The notes: generated by a model not told the origin, from the letters alone. A stretch of 64,000 bases of DNA from Crocinitomicaceae bacterium (GCA_022447585.1 JAKVAR010000070.1:1-64000), one strand, 5' to 3'. Shown: positions 17,939 to 27,169, counted from the stretch's first letter. Made by a program: numbers and translations.

Positions 17939-19084
17939 GTGAAAGAATACATTCAAATTTTTGACACAACACTTCGAGACGGTGAGCAAGTTCCAGGATG
18001 TAAATTAGCAACTCCACAAAAAGTTGAAATCGCCAAAGAACTTGAGCAGTTAGGAGTAGATGTTATTGAAGCAGGGTTTCCTATTTCAAGCCCTGGCGAT
18101 TTTGATGCGGTAACCCAAATTTCAAAAACAATTAAGGACGCGACCATTTGTGCATTGTCCCGGGCGGTAGATTCCGATATAGAATCAGCAGCGGAAGCAT
18201 TGAAATTCGCAAATAATGGAAGAATCCATACGGGAATTGGCACATCAGAATTCCACATTTTTCACAAGCTAAATTCGAATCCCGAAGATATCATTTCACG
18301 CGGAGAAAAAGCTGTAAAGAAAGCAAGAAATGTATGCTCTGAAGTTGAATTCTATGCTGAAGATGCCGGAAGAACAGATAATGAATTTCTAGCTCGTGTA
18401 ATAGAGAAAATGATTTCTGCCGGAGCAACCATTATAAATATTCCAGACACTACAGGTTATTGTCTACCTCATCAGTATAGTGAAAAAATAGCCTACCTGA
18501 TGAACAACGTTCCAAATATTGACAAAGCTATTCTTTCCACCCATTGTCATAACGACCTGGGTTTGGCTACAGCAAATAGTATTGCAGGTGTACAAGCCGG
18601 AGCGAGACAAGTCGAATGCACTATAAATGGCGTCGGAGAAAGAGCCGGGAATACTTCTTTGGAAGAGGTTGTGATGATTCTGAAACAGCATGATAACATC
18701 AATTTACATACTCAGGTAAAGACAGAACGCCTAACACACCTGTCAAGAATTGTTGAGTCCGAAATGAATATGCCTGTTCAACGAAATAAAGCAATTGTGG
18801 GAGAAAATGCTTTTGCTCATTCTTCTGGGATTCATCAAGACGGAGTCATAAAAAACAGAGAAACCTATGAAATCATCAACCCTATAGATGTTGGTGCTGA
18901 TAGTTCTAAAATCATATTAACTGCAAGAAGCGGAAGAGCAGCCTTGAAATATCGCGCTCAATTGTTAAAGTTCAACTTATCGAAAGATCAACTGAATTAC
19001 GCTTATGAAAAGTTCTTGAAGTTGGCGGACAGACAAATCCACATCAATGACAATCAACTTCTTGAACTATTAAATAAGATATAA
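17939..19084 (+). CDS. leuA: 2-isopropylmalate synthase, short form
   Basis: Condenses acetyl-CoA with 2-oxoisovalerate, the first committed step of leucine synthesis. The start is taken at GTG 17939 because the family motif [15 protein letters not shown] then begins at residue 6 and the promoter box lies downstream of the first possible ATG (17852). The TIM barrel shows the metal-binding Asp of DTTLRDGEQ, the HCHNDLG metal ligands, and [27 protein letters not shown] lies in the linker region. At 381 residues it ends soon after the linker ([15 protein letters not shown]), so the C-terminal LeuA dimer domain that binds leucine for feedback in the 500-residue form is absent. The leuC gene starts 2 bp downstream. 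A homocitrate or citramalate synthase is less likely given leuCDB. Confidence 0.88.
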   Translation: MKEYIQIFDTTLRDGEQVPGCKLATPQKVEIAKELEQLGVDVIEAGFPISSPGDFDAVTQISKTIKDATICALSRAVDSDIESAAEALKFANNGRIHTGIGTSEFHIFHKLNSNPEDIISRGEKAVKKARNVCSEVEFYAEDAGRTDNEFLARVIEKMISAGATIINIPDTTGYCLPHQYSEKIAYLMNNVPNIDKAILSTHCHNDLGLATANSIAGVQAGARQVECTINGVGERAGNTSLEEVVMILKQHDNINLHTQVKTERLTHLSRIVESEMNMPVQRNKAIVGENAFAHSSGIHQDGVIKNRETYEIINPIDVGADSSKIILTARSGRAALKYRAQLLKFNLSKDQLNYAYEKFLKLADRQIHINDNQLLELLNKI

Positions 19085-19086
19085 TT

Positions 19087-20451
19087 ATGGCAAATACGAT
19101 CATTGATAAAATTTGGGACAAACACATTGTCAAGCAAGTGACTGATGAAGTTGACGTTATCTATATCGATACACATTACATACACGAAGTCACAAGCCCT
19201 CAAGCGTTCGCCGGACTGAATGCGCGCGGATTAAAGGTTTATCGACCTCAAAACACAATTGCAACAGCTGATCACAATATCCCTACAGTGGACCAGCATC
19301 TTCCAATAGAAAATGGTTTATCTCGAAACCAAGTTTCAACTTTGGAAAAAAACTGCAAAGAACATGGTATTGAATTATTCGGTATGGGACATGAGAAAAA
19401 CGGCATCGTACATGTGATTGGTCCTGAAAATGGTTTCACACAACCAGGAATGACAATTGTTTGCGGCGATAGTCATACATCCACTCATGGTGCTTTTGGA
19501 GCAATTGCTTTTGGTATCGGAACGTCACAAGTTGAACATGTTTTAACCACACAATGCTTATTGCTTTCTCGACCAAAGACCATGAATATTGTGGTTAACG
19601 GCTCTCTTGGTAAAGGTGTTACAGCTAAAGATGTTGCTTTATATATAATTTCAAAACTTGGAACTGAAGGAGCTACTGGACATTTTGTAGAGTTTTCAGG
19701 TGATGTTTTTAGTTCATTCACGATGGAAGAGCGCATGACAGTATGCAACATGAGTATTGAAATGGGAGCCAAAGGTGGACTTGTCGGTATTGATGTTACA
19801 ACCTTGCAATATGTTTCAGACAGAGTCAAAAATTTAACAATCGAAAAGACCGTAGAATGGCTTAACCTGAACTCTAAAGAAGACGCAATATTTGATCAAG
19901 TGATTACGCTTGACGGAACAGAGATTAATCCAATGGTGACTACCGGCACTTCACCAGACACTGGAATTCATATCGACAGCAGAATTGATTCATCAACGAG
20001 AAATTCAAAGAAAGGATTAGACTATATGGGAATGCAGTCGAGTGAAATGATTGCTGGTAAGAAAATCGACTATGTCTTCATTGGAAGTTGTACCAATAGC
20101 AGAATTGAAGATTTACGAGACGCTGCAAAAATCGCTAAAAACAGAAAGAAAGCTGATCATGTTTCTGTTTGGGTTGTTCCTGGGTCGAACAAGATTAAAC
20201 ATCAAGCCATCGCAGAAGGATTAGATACCATTTTCAAGGATGCTGGATTTGAATTTAGAGAACCTGGATGCTCTGCCTGTTTAGCAATGAATGATGATAA
20301 AATCCCAAGTGGAGCATTATGCGTTTCAACATCAAACAGAAATTTTGAAGGACGCCAGGGAGATGGCGCACGTACAATTTTGGCAAGCCCAATTACAGCT
20401 GCTGCTTCCGCAATTACAGGAGAAATTACTGACCCAAGAACATTTTTATAA
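19087..20451 (+). CDS. leuC: 3-isopropylmalate dehydratase large subunit
   Basis: With LeuD, isomerises 2- to 3-isopropylmalate using a [4Fe-4S] cluster. The 454 residues are close to the usual 465. Family blocks: N-terminal TIIDKIWDKHIV and DTHYIHEVTSPQAFAGL; VCGDSHTSTHGAFGAIAFGIGTSQVEHVL; the cluster cysteines in FIGSCTNSRIEDL and EPGCSACLAMN; and the substrate-binding end STSNRNFEGRQGDGARTILASP. It sits between leuA (2 bp gap) and leuD (3 bp gap) in one operon. The product is cytoplasmic and oxygen-sensitive as a family trait. No anomaly seen. Confidence 0.96.
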   Translation: MANTIIDKIWDKHIVKQVTDEVDVIYIDTHYIHEVTSPQAFAGLNARGLKVYRPQNTIATADHNIPTVDQHLPIENGLSRNQVSTLEKNCKEHGIELFGMGHEKNGIVHVIGPENGFTQPGMTIVCGDSHTSTHGAFGAIAFGIGTSQVEHVLTTQCLLLSRPKTMNIVVNGSLGKGVTAKDVALYIISKLGTEGATGHFVEFSGDVFSSFTMEERMTVCNMSIEMGAKGGLVGIDVTTLQYVSDRVKNLTIEKTVEWLNLNSKEDAIFDQVITLDGTEINPMVTTGTSPDTGIHIDSRIDSSTRNSKKGLDYMGMQSSEMIAGKKIDYVFIGSCTNSRIEDLRDAAKIAKNRKKADHVSVWVVPGSNKIKHQAIAEGLDTIFKDAGFEFREPGCSACLAMNDDKIPSGALCVSTSNRNFEGRQGDGARTILASPITAAASAITGEITDPRTFL

Positions 20452-20454
20452 ATT

Positions 20455-21042
20455 ATGAAAAAGATAGAATCAACTGCAATGATATTGAACATCGATAACA
20501 TCGATACGGATCAAATTATACCAGCAAAATTTTTGAAAGCTACCAACCGTGATGGTTTTGGTAAGCACCTTTTTGCAAACTGGAGGTACAATGAAGATAA
20601 TTCTGAGAAATCAGACTTTGCTTTAAACAATTACAAAAAAGGCAGTGCTGTGTTAATAGCAGGAAATAACTTTGGATGTGGATCTAGTCGCGAGCACGCA
20701 GCTTGGGCGATTTCAGACTTCGGAATTAGAACCATTATATCAACTCAATTTGCTGATATCTTCAAGGGAAATGCACTAAACAACGACATCGTTCCGATTG
20801 AAGTAAATCAGAGTGAACTTGATCTCATTATGAATCAGGTGAATGCTAACAAGGAAACTAAAATCGAAGTTGACATCGAAGAGCAAACACTAGAAGTCAT
20901 CGGCGATGGATTTTCTTTCAAAAGAGAATTCGAAATTGATCAATTGAAGAAGAAATTTATCATGGCTGATATTAGCGATCTTGAATACTTAATCAGTATT
21001 AAGAATGATGTTGCCAATTATGAAGAATTGAACGTATTATGA
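20455..21042 (+). CDS. leuD: 3-isopropylmalate dehydratase small subunit
   Basis: Swivel domain partner of LeuC. The 195 residues match the family length of about 200. Signature blocks: NIDTDQIIPAKFL near the N-terminus, LFANWRYNEDN, and AGNNFGCGSSREHAAWAISDFGIRTIIS, which forms the substrate loop with Ser/Arg. The end of the gene overlaps the leuB start by 4 bp (ATGA), giving translational coupling. No signal peptide; cytoplasmic heterodimer. Confidence 0.95.
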   Translation: MKKIESTAMILNIDNIDTDQIIPAKFLKATNRDGFGKHLFANWRYNEDNSEKSDFALNNYKKGSAVLIAGNNFGCGSSREHAAWAISDFGIRTIISTQFADIFKGNALNNDIVPIEVNQSELDLIMNQVNANKETKIEVDIEEQTLEVIGDGFSFKREFEIDQLKKKFIMADISDLEYLISIKNDVANYEELNVL

Positions 21043-22154
21043 AAAAGGAGATAGCAGTTATATCAGGAGATGGAATTGGGCCAGAAGTTGTTCAGCAAGC
21101 CATCAAAACATTAGATGCAATCGCATATCGATTTAATCATACTTTCCAATATAACCCGGTTGAGATGGGAGCCTGCGCCATTGACAAATATGGCGAAGCA
21201 ATTACGAACGAAGATTTAGAAAAGTGCGCTAAAAGTGATGCTATTTTACTCGGTGCAATTGGCGATCCTCGTTTTGACAATGACCCGACGTTAAACGTTA
21301 GACCAGAGCAAGGACTTTTGAAACTAAGAAAACACCTTGGACTCTACAGTAATATTAGACCAATTGCCACTTATGATATAATCTCAGATCAATCACCATT
21401 GAAAAATGAACGTTTGAATGATGTAGACTTTGTTATATACAGAGAGTTAATTGGCGGCATATACTTTGGTGAGAAAAAACTAAATAAAGATGAAACTGAA
21501 GCAAGTGATTTATGTTCATATTCAGTTAAACAAATAGAACGAATTGCTCATGAAGCATTCAAAGCTGCACAACAACGTAAAAAGAAGCTTACTCTTGTTG
21601 ACAAAGCGAATGTACTAGAGACATCGCGTCTATGGCGTAAGACTGTTACGTCAATCTCAAAAGGCTATCCTGATGTTGAGTTAGATTTTTTATTTGTAGA
21701 TAACGCAGCAATGCAAATCATCCAACAACCGTCCTCATTCGATGTGGTTCTTACAGAAAACATGTTTGGTGATATTATTTCTGATTTAGCAAGTGTTATC
21801 ACTGGATCAATCGGATTACTACCATCAGCATCCACCGGAAAATCCAACGGGATGTTTGAACCAATTCACGGGTCCTATCCACAAGCGAAAGGTCAGGATA
21901 TAGCGAATCCAAATGCCACGATTCTATCTGTTGCAATGATGATGGACTACTTCGAGTTTTTTGAAGAGGCGAAAGCTATTCGTGAAGCTGTTGAATGGAC
22001 TCTATCAGAAGGTATTGTTTCTAAAGACATATCAAAAGCAGCTAGCAGTGGTTGTAACGTGATCGGTGATCATATTGCCAATTACATTGAGAACTACGGG
22101 GAAGTAAAAATCAATAAAAGAAACACTGAAGAATCAAAAGGAGTATTTATATAA
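21039..22154 (+). CDS. leuB: 3-isopropylmalate dehydrogenase
   Basis: Oxidises and decarboxylates 3-isopropylmalate with NAD to 2-oxoisocaproate. 371 residues, normal for the family. Motifs: AVISGDGIGPEVV at the start; the substrate Arg region TLNVRPEQGLLKLRKHLGLYSNIRP; IYRELIGGIYFG; DKANVLETSRLWRKTV; the metal Asp block DNAAMQII and ENMFGDIISDLASVITGSIGLLPSAS; and the NAD loop FEPIHGSYPQAKGQDIANP. The EPIHGS form with a neutral NAD loop fits NAD use. Last gene of leuACDB, overlapping leuD by 4 bp and followed by an intrinsic terminator 24 bp downstream. No ilv genes are in the window. Confidence 0.95.
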   Translation: MKKEIAVISGDGIGPEVVQQAIKTLDAIAYRFNHTFQYNPVEMGACAIDKYGEAITNEDLEKCAKSDAILLGAIGDPRFDNDPTLNVRPEQGLLKLRKHLGLYSNIRPIATYDIISDQSPLKNERLNDVDFVIYRELIGGIYFGEKKLNKDETEASDLCSYSVKQIERIAHEAFKAAQQRKKKLTLVDKANVLETSRLWRKTVTSISKGYPDVELDFLFVDNAAMQIIQQPSSFDVVLTENMFGDIISDLASVITGSIGLLPSASTGKSNGMFEPIHGSYPQAKGQDIANPNATILSVAMMMDYFEFFEEAKAIREAVEWTLSEGIVSKDISKAASSGCNVIGDHIANYIENYGEVKINKRNTEESKGVFI

Positions 22155-22178
22155 TTCAAACTACCACGATTCACTGAT

Positions 22179-22208
22179 GCCGAAATCGTTAAAGATTTCG
22201 GCTTTTTT
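22179..22208 (+). terminator. Intrinsic terminator of the leu operon
   Basis: GCCGAAATC (22179-22187) pairs perfectly with GATTTCGGC (22194-22202), followed by six T. Confidence 0.92.
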
Positions 22209-22243
22209 ATGCATTATCCTTACTTTCGTCAAAAAGTAAAATT

Positions 22244-22756
22244 ATGGCTTTAATCAAAGAATGTCGCGGGAAATACCCTAGTCACGGAAATGATTGTTGG
22301 TTTGCAGAAAACTCGACGATTGTTGGCGATGTAACTATGGGGAATCAATGTTCAGTTTGGTTCAGCGCAGTAATTCGTGGCGACGTAAACTCAATTAAGA
22401 TGGGAAACAAAGTTAACATTCAAGATGGTGCCGTTATTCATGCGACTTTTGAGAAAGCCGCAACTACTTTAGGAAATAATGTTTCTGTTGGGCACAATGC
22501 ATTAGTTCATGGATGCACTATTGAAGACAACGTTCTTATAGGTATGGGATCAATCGTAATGGACAACTGTTATATCGAATCAGGATCAATAGTTGCTGCA
22601 GGAGCTGTATTAACAGAAGGAACTCGTGTTGAAGCAGGTTCAATTTATGCCGGTGTTCCTGCCAAGAAAGTCAAGTCTATTTCACCTGAGTTGTTTGAAG
22701 GTGAAGTAATGAGAATAGCTAACAATTATCTGAAATATAGTAGTTGGTTTAAATAA
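22244..22756 (+). CDS. Gamma-carbonic anhydrase / hexapeptide-repeat family protein
   Basis: 170 residues of left-handed beta-helix made of hexapeptide repeats (IVGDVTMGNQCSVWFSAVIRGDVNSIKMGNKVNIQDGAVIH). The gamma-carbonic-anhydrase-like zinc histidines appear in DGAVIHATF and VGHNALVHGC, giving three His. The conserved Arg/Asp of VIRGD and the Gln/Asp of NIQDG match the CamH/PaaY group, whose members may or may not have anhydrase activity. The C-terminal helix ends NNYLKYSSWFK. It is a trimeric cytoplasmic protein by family. It stands alone between the leu terminator and the convergent symporter gene. An odd echo of its last eight codons occurs downstream (22872-22895). Confidence 0.87.
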   Translation: MALIKECRGKYPSHGNDCWFAENSTIVGDVTMGNQCSVWFSAVIRGDVNSIKMGNKVNIQDGAVIHATFEKAATTLGNNVSVGHNALVHGCTIEDNVLIGMGSIVMDNCYIESGSIVAAGAVLTEGTRVEAGSIYAGVPAKKVKSISPELFEGEVMRIANNYLKYSSWFK

Positions 22757-22797
22757 CTGTTCAACTCATAACTTACGTAATAGATTTAATAGAATCG

Positions 22798-22837
22798 TTA
22801 GCAATTAGAATTGCTAATAAAAAAAGCGATAGCTTTT
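22798..22837 (-). terminator. Symporter terminator beside a 20-bp palindrome
   Basis: Reading the reverse strand, AAAAGC-TATC-GCTTTT followed by more T (22837-22818) is a short intrinsic terminator about 80 bp past the symporter stop. Directly beyond lies TTAGCAATT-AG-AATTGCTAA (22798-22817), a perfect inverted repeat with 9-bp arms that may help stop transcription from the gamma-CA side. Confidence 0.5.
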
Positions 22838-22871
22838 AGTTGGGCTGAACGGGAAGTTCAGGAAGGGATGG

Positions 22872-22895
22872 CTGAAGTACAGCAGTTGGTTTAAG
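22872..22895 (+). pseudogene. Echo of the gamma-CA C-terminus (eight codons)
   Basis: The frame reads LKYSSWFK, identical to the last eight residues of the gamma-carbonic anhydrase ending at 22753, 142 bp upstream. The DNA differs at four positions, all synonymous third bases (CTGAAGTACAGC here against CTGAAATATAGT). It is not followed by a stop and nothing alignable is seen before it. It probably represents the tail of a second, diverged copy that has been lost. Confidence 0.4.
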
Positions 22896-22917
22896 GAGGA
22901 TTAAAACAGAAAAAGAA

Positions 22918-24591
22918 TTATACTCTACTCGTTAATAGTCTCTGCGTGAAAATTCCAACTAGGATAATCACAGCGCATCCAATAAAATTGTACATCAAAT
23001 AACTCAATTCTATTACTTCGTACGTTTTTAATAGATGAACAAGCAATACGATAATTTGGGCAACTATACCTCCAATTAGAGCCGCTGTTCCTTTTACAGA
23101 TTTAAAAAATAAAGCCAATAAAAACACCCCTAAAATTGTACCATAGAATAAGGACCCTAATATGTTAACCAATTGAATAAGGTTTTCAAACATGCCGGCA
23201 GTGAGCGCAATTAAAATTGCGATTAGTCCCCAACCAACGGTCAACAATTTTCCCACACGAAGGTCTTTTTTCTCATTGTCAGACTTAGACCAGAATTTTT
23301 TGTAATAATCAATCGTGGTGGTTGCTGCAAGCGCATTTAATTCACCTGCTGTTGAAGACATTGCAGCAGAAAAAATAACGGCCAATAGCAATCCGATTAA
23401 TCCATGGGGAAGAAAATTCAAGATAAAAGTGAGGAAAATATAATCGGAATCTTTAGCTTCAAAATCAGGATCAATTTTAAGTAACGCTTCCTTATAAATT
23501 CCACGTAGTGAGTCCTGTTTAATTTGCAATGCTTGAACGGCTGTTTTCGCTTCTATGTTAGCCTCATCATACTTTTTCAATAAGGTATTTTTCTCTTCGA
23601 AAACAACGTCGTAATTTGACTCAATTTCTTTCAATTCAAATTCTTGCTCAGCCGTCATTTCAAGGGTAACTGAGTTAAATACAATGGGCGGTTTATTGAA
23701 CTGAAAAGAAACAAATACCATGACACCAATGAATAGTATGAAAAATTGCATTGGAATTTTCAATAACCCATTGAACATTAACCCCATTCTCGATTCTTTC
23801 AACGACTTACCACCTAAATAGCGTTGTACTTGCGATTGATCCGTTCCGAAATAAGAAACAAATAGAAAAAGCCCACCAGTGAGCCCGGAAAGCAAAGTGT
23901 AGCGATTCCCCAGATCTGTGGACAAATCAATAATTTTCATTTTCCCTAAACTTCCAGCAATGTCAACTCCTTCCTTAAATCCAACATTATCAGGAAAACT
24001 ATCAAGCACATAATAGAAGGCAATAAACATCCCCATCATGATAATTCCCATTTGCCATTTCTGGGTTAGAGAAACCGCACGACTGCCACCTGAAACAGTG
24101 TAGATAATCACAAGTACACCTATCAAAAGGCAAGTCAATTGGAGGTTCCACTCGAGAATAGTTGATAGAATAATCGATGGTGCATAAATTGTAATTCCAG
24201 CAGCTAAACCACGAGAAACTAAAAACAAGAAAGCTGTAAAAGATCGAACCCTAACATCAAAGCGCTCCTCCAAATACTGATAAGCCGTATATACTTTAAG
24301 GCGATAATAAACCGGTAAGAAAAAGATAGAAATCAGGATCATTGCTAAAGGCAAACCGAAATAGAACTGTATGAATCCCATTCCACTTTCATACGCCTGA
24401 CCAGGTGTAGACAAAAAGGTAATTGCACTTGCTTGTGTTGCCATAATAGACAAACCAATCGTAGCCCAATTTTCTTTATTATTTCCTTTTAAATAACTCT
24501 GTAAATTATTGTTCTTACGTGTTTTCCACGTTCCATAAGCTACAATTAAAATGAGCGTACCCATCAAAACAAACCAATCTATCAAGCTCAT
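22918..24591 (-). CDS. Sodium:solute symporter (SSS family)
   Basis: 557 residues and about 13 transmembrane helices of the LeuT-like SSS fold: opening IDWFVLMGTLILIVAYGTWKTRK, then a core that includes ITFLSTPGQAYESGMGFIQFYFGLPLA and GLFLFVSYFGTDQSQVQRYLGGKS. The later block FSAAMSSTAGELNALAATTTIDYYKK is the conserved Na2-site helix region. A charged, coiled-coil-like insertion of about 70 residues (EQEFELKEIESNYDVVFEEK to KEALLKIDPDF) sits in a loop outside the membrane; a similar insertion occurs in other Bacteroidota members (recalled). Substrate unknown, possibly a sugar, sialic acid or amino acid. Its ATG overlaps the stop of a 37-residue membrane protein (ATGA), which in turn overlaps the PIG-L deacetylase gene. 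Confidence 0.88.
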   Translation of the reverse strand: MSLIDWFVLMGTLILIVAYGTWKTRKNNNLQSYLKGNNKENWATIGLSIMATQASAITFLSTPGQAYESGMGFIQFYFGLPLAMILISIFFLPVYYRLKVYTAYQYLEERFDVRVRSFTAFLFLVSRGLAAGITIYAPSIILSTILEWNLQLTCLLIGVLVIIYTVSGGSRAVSLTQKWQMGIIMMGMFIAFYYVLDSFPDNVGFKEGVDIAGSLGKMKIIDLSTDLGNRYTLLSGLTGGLFLFVSYFGTDQSQVQRYLGGKSLKESRMGLMFNGLLKIPMQFFILFIGVMVFVSFQFNKPPIVFNSVTLEMTAEQEFELKEIESNYDVVFEEKNTLLKKYDEANIEAKTAVQALQIKQDSLRGIYKEALLKIDPDFEAKDSDYIFLTFILNFLPHGLIGLLLAVIFSAAMSSTAGELNALAATTTIDYYKKFWSKSDNEKKDLRVGKLLTVGWGLIAILIALTAGMFENLIQLVNILGSLFYGTILGVFLLALFFKSVKGTAALIGGIVAQIIVLLVHLLKTYEVIELSYLMYNFIGCAVIILVGIFTQRLLTSRV

Positions 24592-24701
24592 GAATCATAG
24601 GAATTAGTAATCCATAAATAGGCAATTATCTGAACAACCAAGAATACGATTAATCCAATATACCAGAACTTCCAGTTTGTTCTATCTTTATCTTCACTCA
24701 T
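24588..24701 (-). CDS. 37-residue single-helix membrane protein coupled to symporter
   Basis: A short gene that standard length cut-offs would miss. ATG at 24701 overlaps the TGA of the PIG-L gene (ATGA), and its own TGA overlaps the symporter ATG (ATGA), so all three are translationally coupled. The product begins MSEDKDRTNWKFWYIG, has one transmembrane helix (LIVFLVVQIIAYLWI) and a short polar tail. The N-terminal charges and the tryptophan pair at the membrane edge fit an inner-membrane peptide with the N-terminus inside. I infer a small accessory subunit or assembly factor for the symporter; it is too short to be the known DUF4212 symporter small subunit. Confidence 0.7.
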   Translation of the reverse strand: MSEDKDRTNWKFWYIGLIVFLVVQIIAYLWITNSYDS

Positions 24702-27169
24702 CCTTGTTGATAACTCAAAATATTAGCAAACAAACGATAAGCACCAATTACACCATTTGGTAATTCTCGAAAAAATGAAATCCCTGAATAAACAAACTGT
24801 CCTTTTCCATACTTGGCAACGATTAATGCTCCTGTTTGTGAATCTTCTCCTTCATCTGCCCATGAAAAAAGAGGTGTATATTCCTCGCTCCAGTTGTTCG
24901 CAAAATATAAGCCTCGTTCTTGAACCCAATTTTCAAAATCAGATTGAGTAATTTTATTCGGGACATTCATAATCGCGTGTTCCGGATCTAAGAATGTTAC
25001 ATCTGCATCTTCCTCAGTAACCCTATTTCTGGATAATTCAAAAGGGAATGGTCCAAATTTTTTATCTTTCAATGAACGCGACGCTGTGTTATATTGCATT
25101 ATCAAATTCCCTCCATTCCTTACATATATATTCAACCGTTCTGAATAATTGAACAATTCTGGATGTACATTGTAAATTCGAATACCAAGCACAACCGATT
25201 GGTAGATCGAGAAATCAATACTAGGAATATCTTTTACTTCAAAAACATCAAGTTCGAACCCAAGTTGTTTTATCGCTTCAGGAATCGCATCATCAACTCC
25301 CTTGATATAAGCAACTCTACCTTCTTTTATTTTTGCATCGATTACATTACACGACATAGTCGCCGTTCTAAAAAGCGTTTGTGTCGGAATATGATCGTAT
25401 GCTATCTCCGTATAATTCAATAACTCTTCTCCTCCCGATTGTGATAAAATTACAAATCCTGCTTTCGCCCCTGTTTCCGCTGAGACCTTCAGAACAAACC
25501 ATTGTTCAGCATGAATCTCATCCAATACAACATCTATTTTGTTTGGAGAAACAATCCAGCCCTCTGGCGCTGCTATATTCAATGTCGTATTCAAGTTCTC
25601 TTTAAAACTTTTGACTTTTATTCGGACCTCTTTTTCTTCTCCCAATTTCATTAGAAGTTGTTCCTGTTCAAAACTAGCGGTATACTCAGGAGTGGAAATC
25701 AGGAGTCGGCGCCTTTCGCCATATGAAGGATCACGCCATTTATATGATGCAGGAATTTCAATAGTAAACATTTCCCTATTTACTAAAAAAGTAAACTTCA
25801 CAGTGATACTTGGCCTGCTCTCAGGTGCACAAAAATTGATAGGATCTTTAACCGTGAAAATAGTTTCAAATGGTTCATTCAACCAATATGGATTTGCAAT
25901 TGGTGCACTGCCGTTAGATGAAAGATCTAGTTCAAAAGGCTCATTCAATAAAAGTGAGTCTTTTAAATCGAGCACCTCACCTGTACTAATCTCTACTTTG
26001 GATAGCATAACTGACAAATCAGATCGATTTATTAAATTAGCTTTTAAGCGTACCGATTCTCCTTGATTAAATGAGAATTCTTCCCCTAAAACTTCAGCAT
26101 GTAACCCAATACAGTCTTGTATTATAGCTTCACATCGATTGATTTTTTCATCCATAATATAAGAAGAAGGCAATTGCTTTATTCTTTTTAAAATCTTCAG
26201 AAGACGAGGCACATTATTCGAAACCTTATTGAAGTCAAAATTGTTTAATGCCGCTTGAAAATCTATTTCCAATTGTTCATCTCCGACCTCAGCCCAAGTT
26301 TGACTAGTCGTTTCAAAAAAAGAATACTTTAATTTTTTTCCTCCCAGGTGTTTAAAATATTCAACTCTACTTCCGCGTTCAATAATTCCTCCAAATCCTT
26401 GACATTTGTGCTCACTACGGGCAAGTGTCCCAATTTCGTTATAAGACATCCCGAGTTGGGCATTATACCCTCCAATATCAGTAATTAAATAGTTCGGGTC
26501 ACCTTCCGAAAGGTCTTTAATATTCTCGTCCCACCAATACGATGTGTTCCAATAAATTGAATTTGCTTGCCATGTCCCGAAATCCTTTACTTGTTCTGGA
26601 GCATATTTTTCATCAGCAGCTTTACTAAATGCCTCTATCGCTAACAAAGCAGATGCTGTATGATGACCATGCCCTGCTCGCTCGTCAGGTGGAAAACGTG
26701 TAATGATAACGTCTGGCTTGAATTTGCGAATGATTAATACCAAATCAGAAAGTAAGACTTCCTTTCCCCAAAGCTCAAAAGACTCTGCTGCCGATTTTGA
26801 ATACCCAAAATCAACCGCTCTAGAAAAATATTGTTTCGCTCCATCATGAGAACGAGCAGCCAATAATTCTTGGGTCCTTAAAACCCCCAGTTCTTCGCTT
26901 AACTCTTCTCCTATTAAGTTTTGACCACCATCGCCACGAGTTAATGAAAAATAGGCCGTCTCCGCTTTTTCTCCCAATGAAAACCACGCCAAAGCACGCG
27001 TATTTTCATCATCCGGATGCGCAGCAACATATAGTACTCTCTTTAAAGAGTGTAACTTCTGAAGGTTAACAAATATTTCACCGCTCCCTTCATTAGCGAA
27101 ACCGCAAAAAGATGGGAGTACAAATAAAAGAAAGATTATTTTTTTCAAGATATATCTAGTTTGAATCAA
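24698..27169 (-). CDS. PIG-L/LmbE-family deacetylase, large secreted form
   Basis: 823 residues. A signal peptide (IFLLFVLPSFCGFA) is followed by a PIG-L domain (about residues 38-330) with the zinc motif AAHPDDE, then RGDGGQN, and the downstream ligand block RFPPDERAGHGHHTAS. PIG-L enzymes remove acetyl from N-acetylglucosaminyl groups or related amides. The C-terminal 490 residues hold an Ig-like/NPCBM-type region (SVRLKANLINRSDLSVML) and a GATase-like Rossmann part (VAYIKGVDDAIPEAIKQLGF to VVLGIRIYNVHPELF). This long architecture occurs in Bacteroidota sugar-catabolism loci. It is coupled through the 37-aa protein to a sodium symporter, suggesting that the periplasmic deacylated product is taken up by that symporter (inference). 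Confidence 0.83.
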   Translation of the reverse strand: MIQTRYILKKIIFLLFVLPSFCGFANEGSGEIFVNLQKLHSLKRVLYVAAHPDDENTRALAWFSLGEKAETAYFSLTRGDGGQNLIGEELSEELGVLRTQELLAARSHDGAKQYFSRAVDFGYSKSAAESFELWGKEVLLSDLVLIIRKFKPDVIITRFPPDERAGHGHHTASALLAIEAFSKAADEKYAPEQVKDFGTWQANSIYWNTSYWWDENIKDLSEGDPNYLITDIGGYNAQLGMSYNEIGTLARSEHKCQGFGGIIERGSRVEYFKHLGGKKLKYSFFETTSQTWAEVGDEQLEIDFQAALNNFDFNKVSNNVPRLLKILKRIKQLPSSYIMDEKINRCEAIIQDCIGLHAEVLGEEFSFNQGESVRLKANLINRSDLSVMLSKVEISTGEVLDLKDSLLLNEPFELDLSSNGSAPIANPYWLNEPFETIFTVKDPINFCAPESRPSITVKFTFLVNREMFTIEIPASYKWRDPSYGERRRLLISTPEYTASFEQEQLLMKLGEEKEVRIKVKSFKENLNTTLNIAAPEGWIVSPNKIDVVLDEIHAEQWFVLKVSAETGAKAGFVILSQSGGEELLNYTEIAYDHIPTQTLFRTATMSCNVIDAKIKEGRVAYIKGVDDAIPEAIKQLGFELDVFEVKDIPSIDFSIYQSVVLGIRIYNVHPELFNYSERLNIYVRNGGNLIMQYNTASRSLKDKKFGPFPFELSRNRVTEEDADVTFLDPEHAIMNVPNKITQSDFENWVQERGLYFANNWSEEYTPLFSWADEGEDSQTGALIVAKYGKGQFVYSGISFFRELPNGVIGAYRLFANILSYQQG

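Noticed and set aside
25250-25265. Sequence resembling a tRNA T-loop (AGTTCGAACCC)
   Set aside because: No acceptor, D or anticodon arms around it; it is inside the PIG-L coding region.
25163-26066. Several forward frames of 74-175 codons opposite the PIG-L gene
   Set aside because: They are antisense shadows of a well-supported coding sequence, with unlikely composition.
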